DNA of 64,000 nucleotides from Cladocopium goreaui (taxonomy: Eukaryota > Sar > Dinophyceae > Suessiales > Symbiodiniaceae), in assembly GCA_947184155.2 (NCBI GenBank), contig CAMXCT020002046.1:62001-126000 (forward strand), in the 5' to 3' direction. Shown here piece after piece: positions 36,081-45,889 of the stretch. The position numbers and the translations under genes are program-made. Below the pieces are notes generated by a model, which was not told where the DNA came from, ran no database searches, and was given only the letters and a program-made list of their open reading frames with translations. Numbering within the stretch: the stretch's first letter is position 1; every line of letters starts with the position of its first letter.

Positions 36081-38715
36081 GCATCACAGAAGGTGTTAGT
36101 GTGGATTTAGTGGGAGCAGTCGTGTGGATAGGTGTTTTACTTTCGTGTGGTCTTGGCACGGACTGGTATAGGGATATAAGTATAGATTGTTGTGCAGATA
36201 CTTGGTTATTGAACTTCTCTGTGTCTGTTGGCAAAGTTCGTTTCATGAGTTATGTTATGTTACTTCAAGAGCCCGCGTGCATCACAATTTCAGAGCCTAT
36301 GCGGTGGCAGGAGCGTGGAGATGCGGGCGGCAATATTTCGGCACAGGTGGAAGAGCTTCGTATGGACGCCAGCAGCAAAGGACGCACGTGGCTGCAAGAG
36401 AAGATTGCGAGCATGACACAGGGTGTCTTGCAGAAGGTTGCAGCAGCTGTTGTTGTGTCGACACGTCGACAAGATGGTTCGAAGGTGGCACTGGCTGAGT
36501 TGCGTAATGCCCTCGTGGAGCATTTTGCACCGCAGGCGAGTCTGTTGGGGGGAGATGTTTGGTTTCGTGAAGAGTTCGTTTCAGTTCTTAACAGTTTCTT
36601 TGGGTAGCATCACAGAATCTGTTTGGGGGGTGGTTGGACAGTTCTTTGCAGAGGAATCTGTCACCTAACATTTCTTGTGGTCTTGGCACGAAGTGTTATT
36701 GAGATATAAGTATAGATTGTTGTGCAGATACTTGGTTATTGATGAGTTTTGTGTCTGTTGGCAGAGTTCGTTTCATGAGTTATGTTACTTCAAGAGTCCG
36801 CGTGCACCACAATTCACAGCCTATGTGGTGGCAGGAGCGTGGAGATGCGGGCGGCAGTATTTCGGCACAGGTGGCAGAGCTTCGTATGGACGCCAGCAGC
36901 AAAGGACGCATGTGGCTGCAAGAGAAGATGGCGAGCATGACGCGGGATGACCTGCGGAAGGTTGCAGCAGCTGTTGTTGTGTCGACACGTCGACGAGATG
37001 GTTCCAAGGTGGCACTGGCTGAGCTGCGTAATGCCCTCGTGGAGCATTTTGCACCGCAGGCGAGTCTGTTGGGGGGAGATGTTTGGTTTTGTGAGGAGTG
37101 CGTTTCAGTTGTTAACAGTTTCTTTGGGTAGCATCACAGAATCTGTTTGGGGGGTGGTTTGACAGTTCTTTGCAGAGGAATCTGGCACCTAACATTTCTT
37201 GTGGTCTTGGCACGGAGTGTTATAGGGATATAAGTATAGATTGTTGTGCAGAGACTTGGTTATTGATGTGTTTTGTGTCTGTTGGCAAAGTTCGTTTCAT
37301 GAGTTATGTTACTTCAAGAGCTCGCGTGCATCACAATTTCAGAGCCTATGCGGTGGCAGGAACGTGGAGATGTGGGCGGCGGTATTTCGGCACAGGTTGA
37401 AGAGCTTCGTATGGACGCCAGCAGCAAAGGACGCACGTGGCTGCAAGAGAAGATGACGAGCATGACGCAGGATGACCTGCAGAAGGTTGCAGCAGCTTCT
37501 GATGTGTCGACACGTCGACAAGATGGTTCAAAGGTGCCACTGGCTGAGCTGCGTAATGCCCTCGTGGAGCATGTTGCACCGCAGGCGAGTCTGTTGGGGG
37601 GAGATGTTTGGTTTTGTGAGGAGTTCGTTTCAGTTGTTAACAGTTTCTTTGGGTAGCATCACATAATGTGTTTTTTGGGGATGCTCTGACAGTTTTCTGG
37701 ACAGGAATCTGGCACCTAACGTTTCTTGTGGTCTTGGCACGGAGTGTTATAGGGATATAAGTATAGATTGTTGTGCAGATACTTGGTTATTGATGAGTTT
37801 TGTCTCTGTTGGCAAAGTTAGTTTCATGAGTTATGTGATGTTACTTCAAGAGCCCGCGTGCATCACAATTTCAGAGCCTATGCTGCGCCAGGAGCGTGGA
37901 GATGTGGGCGGCAGTATTTCGGCACAGGTGGAAGAGCTTCGTATGGACGCCAGCAGCAAAGGACGCACGTGGCTGCAAGAGAAGATGGCGAGCATGACGC
38001 GGGATGACCTGCAGAAGGTTGCAGCAGCTTCTGATGTGTCGACACGTCGACAAGATGGTTCAAAGGTGGCACTGGCTGAGCTGCGCAACGCCCTCGTGGA
38101 GCATTTTGCACCGCAGGCGAGTCTGTTGGGGGAAGATGTTTGGTTGGGTGAGGAGTTCGTTTCAGTTGTTAACAGTTTCTTTGGGTAGCATCACAGAATG
38201 TGTTTTTTGGGGATGCACTGACAGTTCTCTGGACAGGAATCTGGCACCTAACGTTTCTTGTGGTCTTGGCACGGACTGTTATAGGGATATAAGTATAGAT
38301 TGTTGTGCAGATACTTGGTTATTGATGAGTTTGGTGTCTGTTGGCAAAGTTCGTTTCATGAGTTATGTTACTTCAAGAGCCCGCGTGCACCACAATTTCA
38401 CAGCCTATGCGGTGGCAGGAGCGTGGAGATGTGGGCGGCAGTATTTCGGCACAGGTGGAAGAGCTTCGTATGGACGCCAGCAGCAAAGGACGCACGTGGC
38501 TGCAAGAGAAGATGGCGAGCATGACGCGGGATGACTTGCAGAAGGTTGCAGCAGCTTCTGATGTGTCGACACGTAGACAAGATGGTTCAAAGGTGGCACC
38601 GGCTGAGCTGCGCAATGCCCTCGTGGAGCATTTTGCCCCGCAGGCGAGTTTGTTGGGGGGAAGGTGTTTGGTTTTGTGAGGAGTTCGTTTCAGTTGTTAA
38701 CAGTTTCTTTGGGTA
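36081..38715 (+). repeat. Five tandem 525-bp units, each with one SAP-like exon
   Basis: GCATCACAGAA marks unit starts at 36081, 36607, 37131, 37656 and 38188, with the flanking copy at 38716 (lengths 526, 524, 525, 532, 528). Each unit carries one open segment with VEELRMDASSKGRTWLQEK and RQDGSKVALAELRNALVEHFAPQ (for example 36340-36540), flanked by non-coding sequence. Possible GC donor: CCGCAG-GCGAGT after each APQ. The sequence at the outer edges (GGTGTTAGTGTGGAT) is shared by 36081 and 38716 but not by the internal junctions. This fits serial duplication of one exon with its introns. If all exons are spliced in, the protein has five to six tandem domains. Confidence 0.8.
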
Positions 38716-38822
38716 GCATCACAGAAGGTGTTAGTGTGGATGCAGTGGGAGCAGTTGTGTGGATAGTCGTGTTTGGGGAATGCTCTGATAGTTCTCTGCA
38801 CAGAGGATTTTGCTCGCGGCAG

Positions 38823-39053
38823 GATGATGATGTGCATGCATTGAAAGCTAGACTAGAGCAGCTTCGTATGGATGGCCGTCGGGAAGGCGTGACGTGGCTT
38901 CGAAAGGTTTTTGGTGAGATGGAAGAGCATGCGCTGCGGTCCCTGAGCGCAGCTGCTGGCTTGGGGCTTGTCGATGGCAGCGGAAAGTTGCTTCCTAGCG
39001 CCAAAGTTCGGGCATCGTTGGTGAAGTATCTGGCTCCTGAGGCGGGGGATTGA
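38823..39053 (+). CDS. Terminal exon of the SAP-like gene
   Basis: Follows a CGGCAG acceptor (ending 38822) and ends at TGA 39051-39053. It encodes LEQLRMDGRREGVTWLRKV...VRASLVKYLAPEAGD, a diverged version of the domain repeated five times upstream. It is probably the parental last exon of the gene. No other domain is visible. Confidence 0.55.
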   Translation, partial: DDDVHALKARLEQLRMDGRREGVTWLRKVFGEMEEHALRSLSAAAGLGLVDGSGKLLPSAKVRASLVKYLAPEAGD

Positions 39054-39159
39054 GGATGAGAGATGGAATGTTTTTGTTGTTTTGGTGGAATGCTGAGAGA
39101 CTGAGTGTTGTCAAAAAGGATGTCAGCAATGCATTTCAACATCCTGACATTTTCAGAGC

Positions 39160-39681
39160 TTGAGAAAATTTGCAACTTCACCTACTAGTTATGTCAAAAC
39201 AAGCACAGCTTTCGTTCTGATTGTCGGTCAGGAGAGAAAGGATGATCGGAACGATATCGGTGCAAGACTTTGGTGTTGGGTGTCGCAATGCTGCGAGAGC
39301 GACGCAGCACTTGGCACGGAATTGTTGAGGCAAACAGTGGCGTCGAAGGAGCACAGGACAAGGCTACTGTCGATTTTGCCCGGCAAATCATTGTCCACTG
39401 TTGAAGGATTGCATTTGAGTGACGAGCACTTATGCTCGCGTGTTGTGGATGCCACGTTGCCTGTGCTGGCTGCCATCGAAGATGCCAGGTCACGCATGCC
39501 GGTTGCACCGCCCAAGGACTTGCTGGATGTGCCTGGAATTTTTACTTGCCTCGGAACAGAGAACCTTTCACGGCACCAGAGCATTGCATTGTTAACGTGT
39601 TTGCTAAGCTGCCGGGACATCGTGTCGATGCAGAAATTAGGTTGGAGCGTTGAGATGCGATGGGTGGGATCCGAAGTTTGA
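39160..39681 (+). CDS. Helitron gene, 5' exon region
   Basis: An open stretch of 173 codons. The coding part probably begins after the acceptor GGTCAG at about 39230 (ERKDDRNDIGARLWCWVSQCC). No domain is recognised. It is placed with the Helitron by strand, proximity and exon-like flanks. Confidence 0.4.
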   Translation: MRKFATSPTSYVKTSTAFVLIVGQERKDDRNDIGARLWCWVSQCCESDAALGTELLRQTVASKEHRTRLLSILPGKSLSTVEGLHLSDEHLCSRVVDATLPVLAAIEDARSRMPVAPPKDLLDVPGIFTCLGTENLSRHQSIALLTCLLSCRDIVSMQKLGWSVEMRWVGSEV

Positions 39682-39745
39682 AAATCATCTGACAGAGTAA
39701 GAGAATTGTATTTTGCTTCCAGCAGATAGATATACCCTGTTGCAG

Positions 39746-39924
39746 GTGCTTGGAGTCGCCTTGTGGATTTTCCACGTGAACACGATGTTTATGATGTCGC
39801 TGCACGCCTTTGGGATGTACACATGTTGAGATCGGACTGTGAATGGCAACCTGGCAGTGGCTACGAAGATCGCGCCGATGTTGTGGAGGCTTTGGGGTTA
39901 GGGGAGATGATTGGTGAGATGTAG
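39746..39924 (+). CDS. Helitron gene, short exon
   Basis: After the acceptor TTGCAG (39740-39745) the frame from 39748 reads AWSRLVDFPREHDVYDVAARLWDVHMLRSDCEWQ in part, and closes at TAG 39922-39924. The donor is somewhere before that. No ATG is needed because it is internal. Function unknown. Confidence 0.4.
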
Positions 39925-39995
39925 AAAGAATGGTTGGATGGAGCTGTTCGTAGTTGAGTGATTTGCATCTGTAGGTGTGATCTTTAGGTATAAGC

Positions 39996-40427
39996 ATGTG
40001 CCAATCAGATTTTGAATGGAGTTGCCGCATTGCTGTGGAGGCTGTCCTTGATATTTTATGGGGACGCACAGCTCTGGTCGTGGAAGAGGATGGCGAACTA
40101 CAGCAGCGACGAGGCAAGTTGGATGAGGCGGACGCTATGGTTCTGCGCTGCTTGATGCGCAAGTATGGCTGGGAGAGGCGGGACCCAGAAGTGCCAACCT
40201 GCTCGTGGATGGAATGTTTCAAGGCTTCCATCTACAACAAGAGCAAATGCGTAGAGTTCGCCTGGTTTTTGGTTCTGGAATTACTGCACACGAGGAGTTC
40301 TCCGGCTTTGGAAGGACTGCGCAGCCATCACAATCCAACGGTGGTGCGAGACTTGCGTGAGTCCAGGACCGTCGTGGAACTCAGAATCCACACCCATATG
40401 AGAATATTCAAGACATTTTGGTGTTGA
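39996..40427 (+). CDS. Helitron gene, exon
   Basis: 143-codon open stretch. It begins like the previous exon (SDFEW versus SDCEW followed by Ala/Val helices), so the two may be related by duplication. No domain recognised. The donor lies near the 3' end, before the stop. Confidence 0.4.
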   Translation: MCQSDFEWSCRIAVEAVLDILWGRTALVVEEDGELQQRRGKLDEADAMVLRCLMRKYGWERRDPEVPTCSWMECFKASIYNKSKCVEFAWFLVLELLHTRSSPALEGLRSHHNPTVVRDLRESRTVVELRIHTHMRIFKTFWC

Positions 40428-40497
40428 ATTGATTTGCTTGTCAGTGGTGATGTTTGTGGAAAATGTGAAACAAAGTGTCGCATAACTGCATAACTGA

Positions 40498-41250
40498 ATG
40501 TATTGGACATTGAGTCTTGCACGTAGGAACGGCGTGTCTCCAGTGGTATTGCAGCTTCATGATGACATCGTGGAATGGCAACGCGATAGCGATTGCATGC
40601 GGCTGCCGAGCATGGAGGAGCAGCGAACGCTTTCCCAGAGGATTCAAAACTACTTGGAGAAAGACAAGAAAGTTAGAGTCGATTCCATGAGGCAAGCTTT
40701 TCCTTCTGATGTGGTTTCAGTGCAAGCATTGCAGTTGGACTGCTTGGAGTTGTCGGATGACATGGAAGGTGGAGTGAAATGGCGATCGGAGATTGAACGC
40801 AGCTTGATGTACTCCATCCCCGGTTGGCACGAAGGCTATGTGCCACAGCCGTCATTTGTGCCATTGACGGAGTTGCTTTGTTTTGAGGAAGAATCGTCGT
40901 CTCCTTCATTGCTGGAGGATGTTTTCTTGGTTCTGGAAAATGTGAACATGCCTTTTGCCATCAAGTTGCAACGCGTGGCTGCCACGTTGGATTGCACGCC
41001 AACTATCAGCGGCATTGGGGAAGCTTTGGCTCGCCGTCTCCTCCATCATAACAGTGATGATGTTGAAAAACCTCTGGATCGGTATCTTTGCCGCCTGTGC
41101 CACTTCAGCGCCGACAACCAGAAGGCCTTTCATGAGCATCTTGTGGAGAAGCATCGTGGAGCAGGGGATGAGAGTCGAGTGTTGATCGAATACCGCAAGA
41201 AAGTCATTGGCTTGCTTGAGCACATGGGTCCTGATGTTTCTTGGTTGAAA
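40498..41250 (+). CDS. Helitron gene, exon with C2H2 zinc finger
   Basis: Open frame with YLCRLCHFSADNQKAFHEHLVEKH (about 41085-41155), a textbook C2H2 finger; N-terminal zinc fingers are common in Helitron Rep/helicase proteins and may bind element ends. The exon ends at AAA-GTACGT (41251), a canonical GT donor; beyond it the frame runs into low-quality coding and a stop. Confidence 0.65.
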
Positions 41251-41383
41251 GTACGTATTTGTTTAAGTTGCTGTGATTGGGTGCCACGCGTTTTGAAGAA
41301 TGTCTATTGGAAACAGAACTGTCTGAGTAATGCATCGTAAATTGTTGTGATCTTGTAGATGTTGTTGCGGTTGTTATGGGCTG

Positions 41384-42401
41384 ATGTGGGATGAGTTTAC
41401 TGAGGTGCCGTCCTTCAGCACGCAGCGCCGAATCATTGAAAATGCTGATGAGAGATTGCGGCAGCCCCAGCCGGGTGGCCGTGAAGAGTCCGCTTGCGTG
41501 GTGTGTGCTCGGCGGTTTTGGAAGGATGAGTTGAAGCTGCTGTTTCTCTTTGAAGACCCGACTGGACGGGAGGAGAGAAGTTCGACTGTGATTGATGCTA
41601 TTCCTGGGAATCAGCAGGAACGTCTTTGTCGCTTGTTGGGAGTCGAGCGGTACAAGAGACGTTGGCCGCACATCGATGAGGATGAGCTTCGGAGGTCAGC
41701 AGTGGAACGCCCATACCTTGCAGGGCAATTTTTGCTCTTGCATAAGCGGCGCATGCCGGCCGATGTGAAGGAAGCTTCTCTTGTTTGCAAGGAATGCAAA
41801 GGCCCTCTCACTGCATCGACAATCACGCTGCCGAGGCTCAGTTTAGCAAATGATCTATGGATGGGGGCGCAGCCACCAGCCCTGCGCAACTTGGCTTCGG
41901 CGACAAAGCGGCTTCTTCCAATGACTCGGGCATGCATGCAAGTGGTGGTTCTTCAGCCTGCCCACTTACAACGTGAGGAACGTCAGCATGGCTTCATTGG
42001 CAACACAATCTTTTTGCCGCAAGCACGGCCGTCAGCAGTGCTGTCAATCCTGCCACCAAAGGAGGTCGACATGCAGGACACATTGTTGTTCGTGCTGGTA
42101 GGCGGACAAAAGAGTCAGGTGCGTGGCTCTACATTGCTCAAAGCTCCAAGAGACGAGTACACGGCGGCAGTGGAGTGCTTGCGAAGGACGAGCCCTTTTT
42201 ACGCAGCCGTCGAAGTGCGCCCCGATGGAGAAGATGTTTTGGATGGATGCGTGCTCGAGACCGCTGAAGATTCAGCTCTGGCACAAGAGCTGTTGCAGAA
42301 AGGGCCTGCTGATGCCCAGGGGCAAGAGTCTGAAGTGGAGGGGGAGGACGCACAGAAGGAGGCCACTGGAGAAGAAGCAGTAGATCGAGATGATGCTTCA
42401 G
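41384..42401 (+). CDS. Helitron gene, exon with DUF6570-like region
   Basis: Contains CVVCARRFW and LVCKECKGPL, then LPRLSLANDLWMGAQPPALRNL. This is the Cys-pair plus slanxLWxGxxPxxL signature that precedes the Rep domain in many Helitrons (DUF6570 family). The acidic C-terminus (EGEDAQKEATGEEAVDRDD) leads to a probable GC donor at TTCAG-GCAGG (42402). The 5' acceptor is not clear; a CTTGTAG at 41352-41358 is out of phase by one base. Confidence 0.65.
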
Positions 42402-42510
42402 GCAGGGGAAGTGGATGGTGAAAGTTTTACTCCTGAAAGTATTTTGCAGATGTGTGATGATGTTTGTATTTTTTCTGGTTGCTTGTCTGGTTGATTATGT
42501 GCTTGCAGCG

Positions 42511-42850
42511 GAGGCCATTTGGTGTCTTGCATCGTCGGTTTGAATGATGCGGCTGATGAGAAAAACAAATGGGTTCGCGTCTTGAAAGATGTGGAGGAAG
42601 TGTGTGTGCGGCAAAGGGGTCAACGGCAGAGTTCAGCAGCCGCTGTTATGCGAAATCGAGCGAACAATGAGCTTGGGGCGGCAGAGGCATCTGAGACTCA
42701 ATTGCTTGGCCGTGAAGGTGTGCAAGAGCATCAAACCTTGCACAAGATCCGGCGTATTCAGAAGGTCGCCCGTGGAACTGCTGAGAGTGATCGACAAGCT
42801 GAAGCTGCCATGTTCCAGGTCAAACCGTCCAAGCTTGTGGTGCCGACCCA
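42511..42850 (+). CDS. Helitron gene, exon before microsatellite intron
   Basis: Follows GCTTGCAG (acceptor). It reads GGHLVSCIVGLNDAADEKNKWVRVLKDVEE and continues as a charged helical stretch. It ends near CAGGATG-GTGTGG, just before a GA/GACA-rich intron. No domain recognised. Confidence 0.5.
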
Positions 42851-42904
42851 GGATGGTGTGGCAGGGGAGGGAAGAAGAGAAGGAAATTAGATATGGAAGC
42901 AAGA

Positions 42905-43050
42905 ACAAAGAGAGAGAGAGAGAGGTAGATAGACAGACAGACAGACAGACAGAGAGAGAGAGAGAGAGGGAGAGAGCGAGAAAGAGAGAGGGACAGACAG
43001 ACAGAGAGAGAGGGACAGACAGACAGAGAGAGAGAGAGGGAAAGCAAAGG
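42905..43050 (+). repeat. GA/GACA microsatellite in a Helitron intron
   Basis: GAGAGA tracts alternating with GACAGACAGACA, inside the intron between 42850 and 43083. Minus-strand CTCTCT frames across it (leucine/serine strings) are artefacts. Confidence 0.92.
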
Positions 43051-43083
43051 TTTATATTGCAATTTCTTTCGTTTTGCCACCAG

Positions 43084-43275
43084 GATGACCCTTTGTCAAT
43101 GTTCGAAGCAGCAACATGGGCAATGTCGTTTCCTGATCTGTTTCCTTGGGGAGATGGTCTACCTTTCTTGAAACGAGAAACAAGTTTGGATGCTTCGGAA
43201 CTCTTTCGATATCTGCTTCTTCGGGAAGAACTGGAGTATGATGAGCCGGCGCCATTACCTCGTTGGTCTCTATCA
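43084..43275 (+). CDS. Helitron gene, exon at start of Helitron_like_N region
   Basis: After the acceptor TTTGCCACCAG (ends 43083) it reads DDPLSMFEAATWAMSFPDLFPWGDGLP, the region that opens the Helitron_like_N domain (the FPDLFPxGxG signature), then LFRYLLLREELE. The exon ends before 43335. Confidence 0.75.
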
Positions 43276-43491
43276 GCTCCTTGGAGTTTCTTTGTGTTTT
43301 GGAGACAGGCATCCTTTTCAACATTACCAGTTTGAGCATACTTATGGAATTCCCAGTTTCAACTATAGTTAGTGCACGCGTGCCGGAACGGCCCGTCTTA
43401 ACCGGAACTGTCCGAAAGGCGGGTACTGTTCAGGAATGTGTGTAGAACATGGTAGTTGTGTCTTTGACCGTATCTAACCAAGGACACTTTG

Positions 43492-44690
43492 CTGCCAGTC
43501 ATGTATGATGTTCATCGACGTCTTCACTTGATGCGAGCAACAAAAGCGCATGTGATGCGCCGAGGTTTTGGCAAGCATTGTCGAGTCATTTCAGAAGTGA
43601 GCACGGAGCAGCTCTTGCAGGCAATGGCCCTGCACGGCGACAACTCCGACCTGCGAGAGCTCCTCCGAGACCCACAGATCGATGTGTCCTTGAAGCGTGC
43701 TCTAGGTGGTGTTCTGCAAGCGACCTCGAGCATTATCGGCATGGAAGGGCACCGAAGTCAGATCAGGTTGAGAGGTCACGCCGCAGGGTGGCACTATGGG
43801 TCTGCCCATTTGTTCGTCACCCCGAACCTCGCAGACATCCGCTCCCCGCTTCTCCTACAGCTACATCTGCAGAGCACAGTTGGCACTGTGGACGAGTGCG
43901 AGGTGGCCTTAGACTGGGATGTCGACGTGCCTTCAATGCCTACTGCAGCAGCAATGCGACGGATTGTTGCCATGGACCCTGTCTCCCAAGCGCGCTGCTT
44001 TGCGCTCATGATGGACATCTTCTTTGAGGAGATTTTGGGCATTTTGCCACCGTTGAAGCGTGAGAGCTATCGAGCAGGGATGCATGCAACGTTTGAAGAT
44101 GGTGTTGCTAGCTCGTTGCAGGGTGGTGTTTTTGGAGATGTTGCATCTTTGAGTGGGCCGTTGGAGACGCAAGGGCGTGGTTCTCTGCACCCACACATTT
44201 TGGTCGTTTTGCTGGGGCATGATTTGGGCAATCGTTTGCGAAGTATCATGCATCGCATCCGCCACGGTGAGCTTGTCGTTGAATTGAGACGCTGGAGCCA
44301 ACGAGTCCTGGAGGCCGTTCAACGCTTCAAGTATGATTCTCAATTGGTTCTTGCAGAGCAATTGGGAACTTCACAGCCGCCACTTCCTTTCAACGAGCGT
44401 CAGCGTGCAGAATGTGGTCGGCAGTATGAGACGTGTGCGTTGATGCCCACAGAGCCAGACGGTCACGAACTGGCCGCAGGCTCGCGCCTGACTTTGACAG
44501 GCTGCTACGCATCTTTGAGGCCAAGCTATCAAAGACGACAGCAGCATGCAATTGGTGACGGTGAGATCTGGAAACGCAAATTTTGCGAAGATTACCGTCG
44601 TTTGGTGATCCAAAATCACTTTCACAAGTGCACAAAGTCCTGTTTCAAGAAGAGTCTCAAAGCAATAGTACTTTTGTTCTTTCATTTGTT
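43492..44690 (+). CDS. Helitron Rep (HUH endonuclease) exon
   Basis: Rep catalytic region that nicks and joins single strands during rolling-circle transposition. It starts after CTGCCAG and shows AHLFVTPNLADIRSPLLLQL (typical FxTxNPADxxSPL block). The HUH motif is QGRGSLHPHILVVL, with His codons at 44188-44190 and 44194-44196. HKCTKSCFKK near the end matches the CH-rich block that follows Rep in Helitrons. The exon likely ends shortly before 44690. The tyrosines lie in the next exon. Confidence 0.82.
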
Positions 44691-44767
44691 TTGATGTGTT
44701 GTGTTGTTGTGATGTGGTAGCTGGTTGGTGATGACTTTGCTTCTTTTTTTGCTTGCATGTCTGAGCT

Positions 44768-45570
44768 TTGTCATGGCTAAGGAAAGCTGTCAAAGGCAAG
44801 CGTGGCTGTCGCTTTGGATGTTTTCACATTGAGTTAATCCAGGACGATGAAGGGAAGCAGAAAAACTTGTGCCGCAAAGGTTGGCCGCGAGTGGAGAAGG
44901 CTTGCTTTTCCAGGTTGCAATATGAAACGCAAGATTTGGCAAAGCTGGAGGAGTTCAAGAATGAGAATCCGCATGTTTTTCAGGCACAGCGAGATCATCC
45001 TTTTGAAGGCATGTCAAATCCCGTGGCACAGGTGGTTATGCGTTGCAATGTAGATGTGAAATACCTTGGCCGAGCTTTCGCTGAAGATGACCTGACGAAG
45101 TTCTCTGGTGGTGGCATGTGCTCAGACTCAAACACTCCATTGTCTGCTGCTGTTTCTTCGAGCATGGAAGTGCACAGTCCAGGTGCTATGCGTCCTGATG
45201 CGTCACAGCCTGTGGCCGGTGTCTTGCAACCGGAACTGTCCGAGCAGGAACCGTGCAACATGGATGTCACGCAACAGGACGATGCTTTGGATGACACTGT
45301 CCATGGGGATGAGAAGCGCAGAAAGATGTCCAAGTCAAAGTCTACATTGCTGGATGTTCAGAAGACGAACAACATGAGAATGGCACTTGAACGGGTGCTG
45401 ATCGATATGTCGCGTGACATGCAAGATGTTGGTTTCTACACTGGCGAATACGCTGCGAAGAAGTTTGAATTTTCCAGGAGCATGCTTCCAGAGCTCTATG
45501 CAGGCCGGGGCTGTTGTCGCGTTTCTGTGTTGGTTGAAATGTTTGAAATGTTTGGAAATGTGTTGTGTTT
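44768..45570 (+). CDS. Helitron Rep, exon with the two catalytic tyrosines
   Basis: It begins with the continuation of the CH-rich block (KRGCRFGCFHIEL) and NPVAQVVMRCNVDVKYLGR. A variable acidic insert (about 45100-45330) follows, then FYTGEYAAKKFE with Tyr codons at 45437-45439 and 45449-45451. The YxxxY spacing and following K fit the Helitron Y2 motif. The exon probably ends at CTATGCAG-GCC (GC donor, about 45503). The Copia element lies in the intron that follows, so splicing could in principle remove it. Confidence 0.75.
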
Positions 45571-45575
45571 GTTAG
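45571..45575 (+). other. Target-site duplication GTTAG, left
   Basis: GTTAG directly precedes the 5' LTR and recurs at 53652-53656 directly after the 3' LTR. A 5-bp duplication fits Copia integrases. Confidence 0.9.
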
Positions 45576-45753
45576 TATAGAGATGTGAACAGTGCACTCA
45601 ACCCCCTATACATAGCCATGTGTAACTGTTTGCTAGTTGAAAACTACTCCAAACTGAAACACTCAGTTTGTGCAAAGAACAGTTGCATGCAAGAAGCATG
45701 GACCAATACGTGCGCAATTTCCGCAGGCTTTGTGGTTACAAAAGATGTTTTTA
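45576..45753 (+). repeat. 5' LTR of Copia element
   Basis: 178 bp, begins TATAGAGATG, ends GATGTTTTTA; identical to 53474-53651. Confidence 0.93.
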
Positions 45754-45770
45754 TGGTAGAACGGAGCTTG
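45754..45770 (+). other. Primer-binding site of Copia element
   Basis: TGGTAGAACGG starts at the first base after the LTR. Its complement ends in CCA (CCGTTCTACCA), as expected for priming by the 3' end of a tRNA. The tRNA species cannot be identified from sequence alone. Confidence 0.65.
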
Positions 45771-45889
45771 ATGATCCAGCGTTTCTGGTGAGAGCTCTGA
45801 GTTTGCTAGGTTTCCTTTCGTCCTTTGCCGTGGGACGCGCAGCCATAGCTTGCAGTTTCTGGATCTAGGGTTCACCTCAGGGATTTGGA

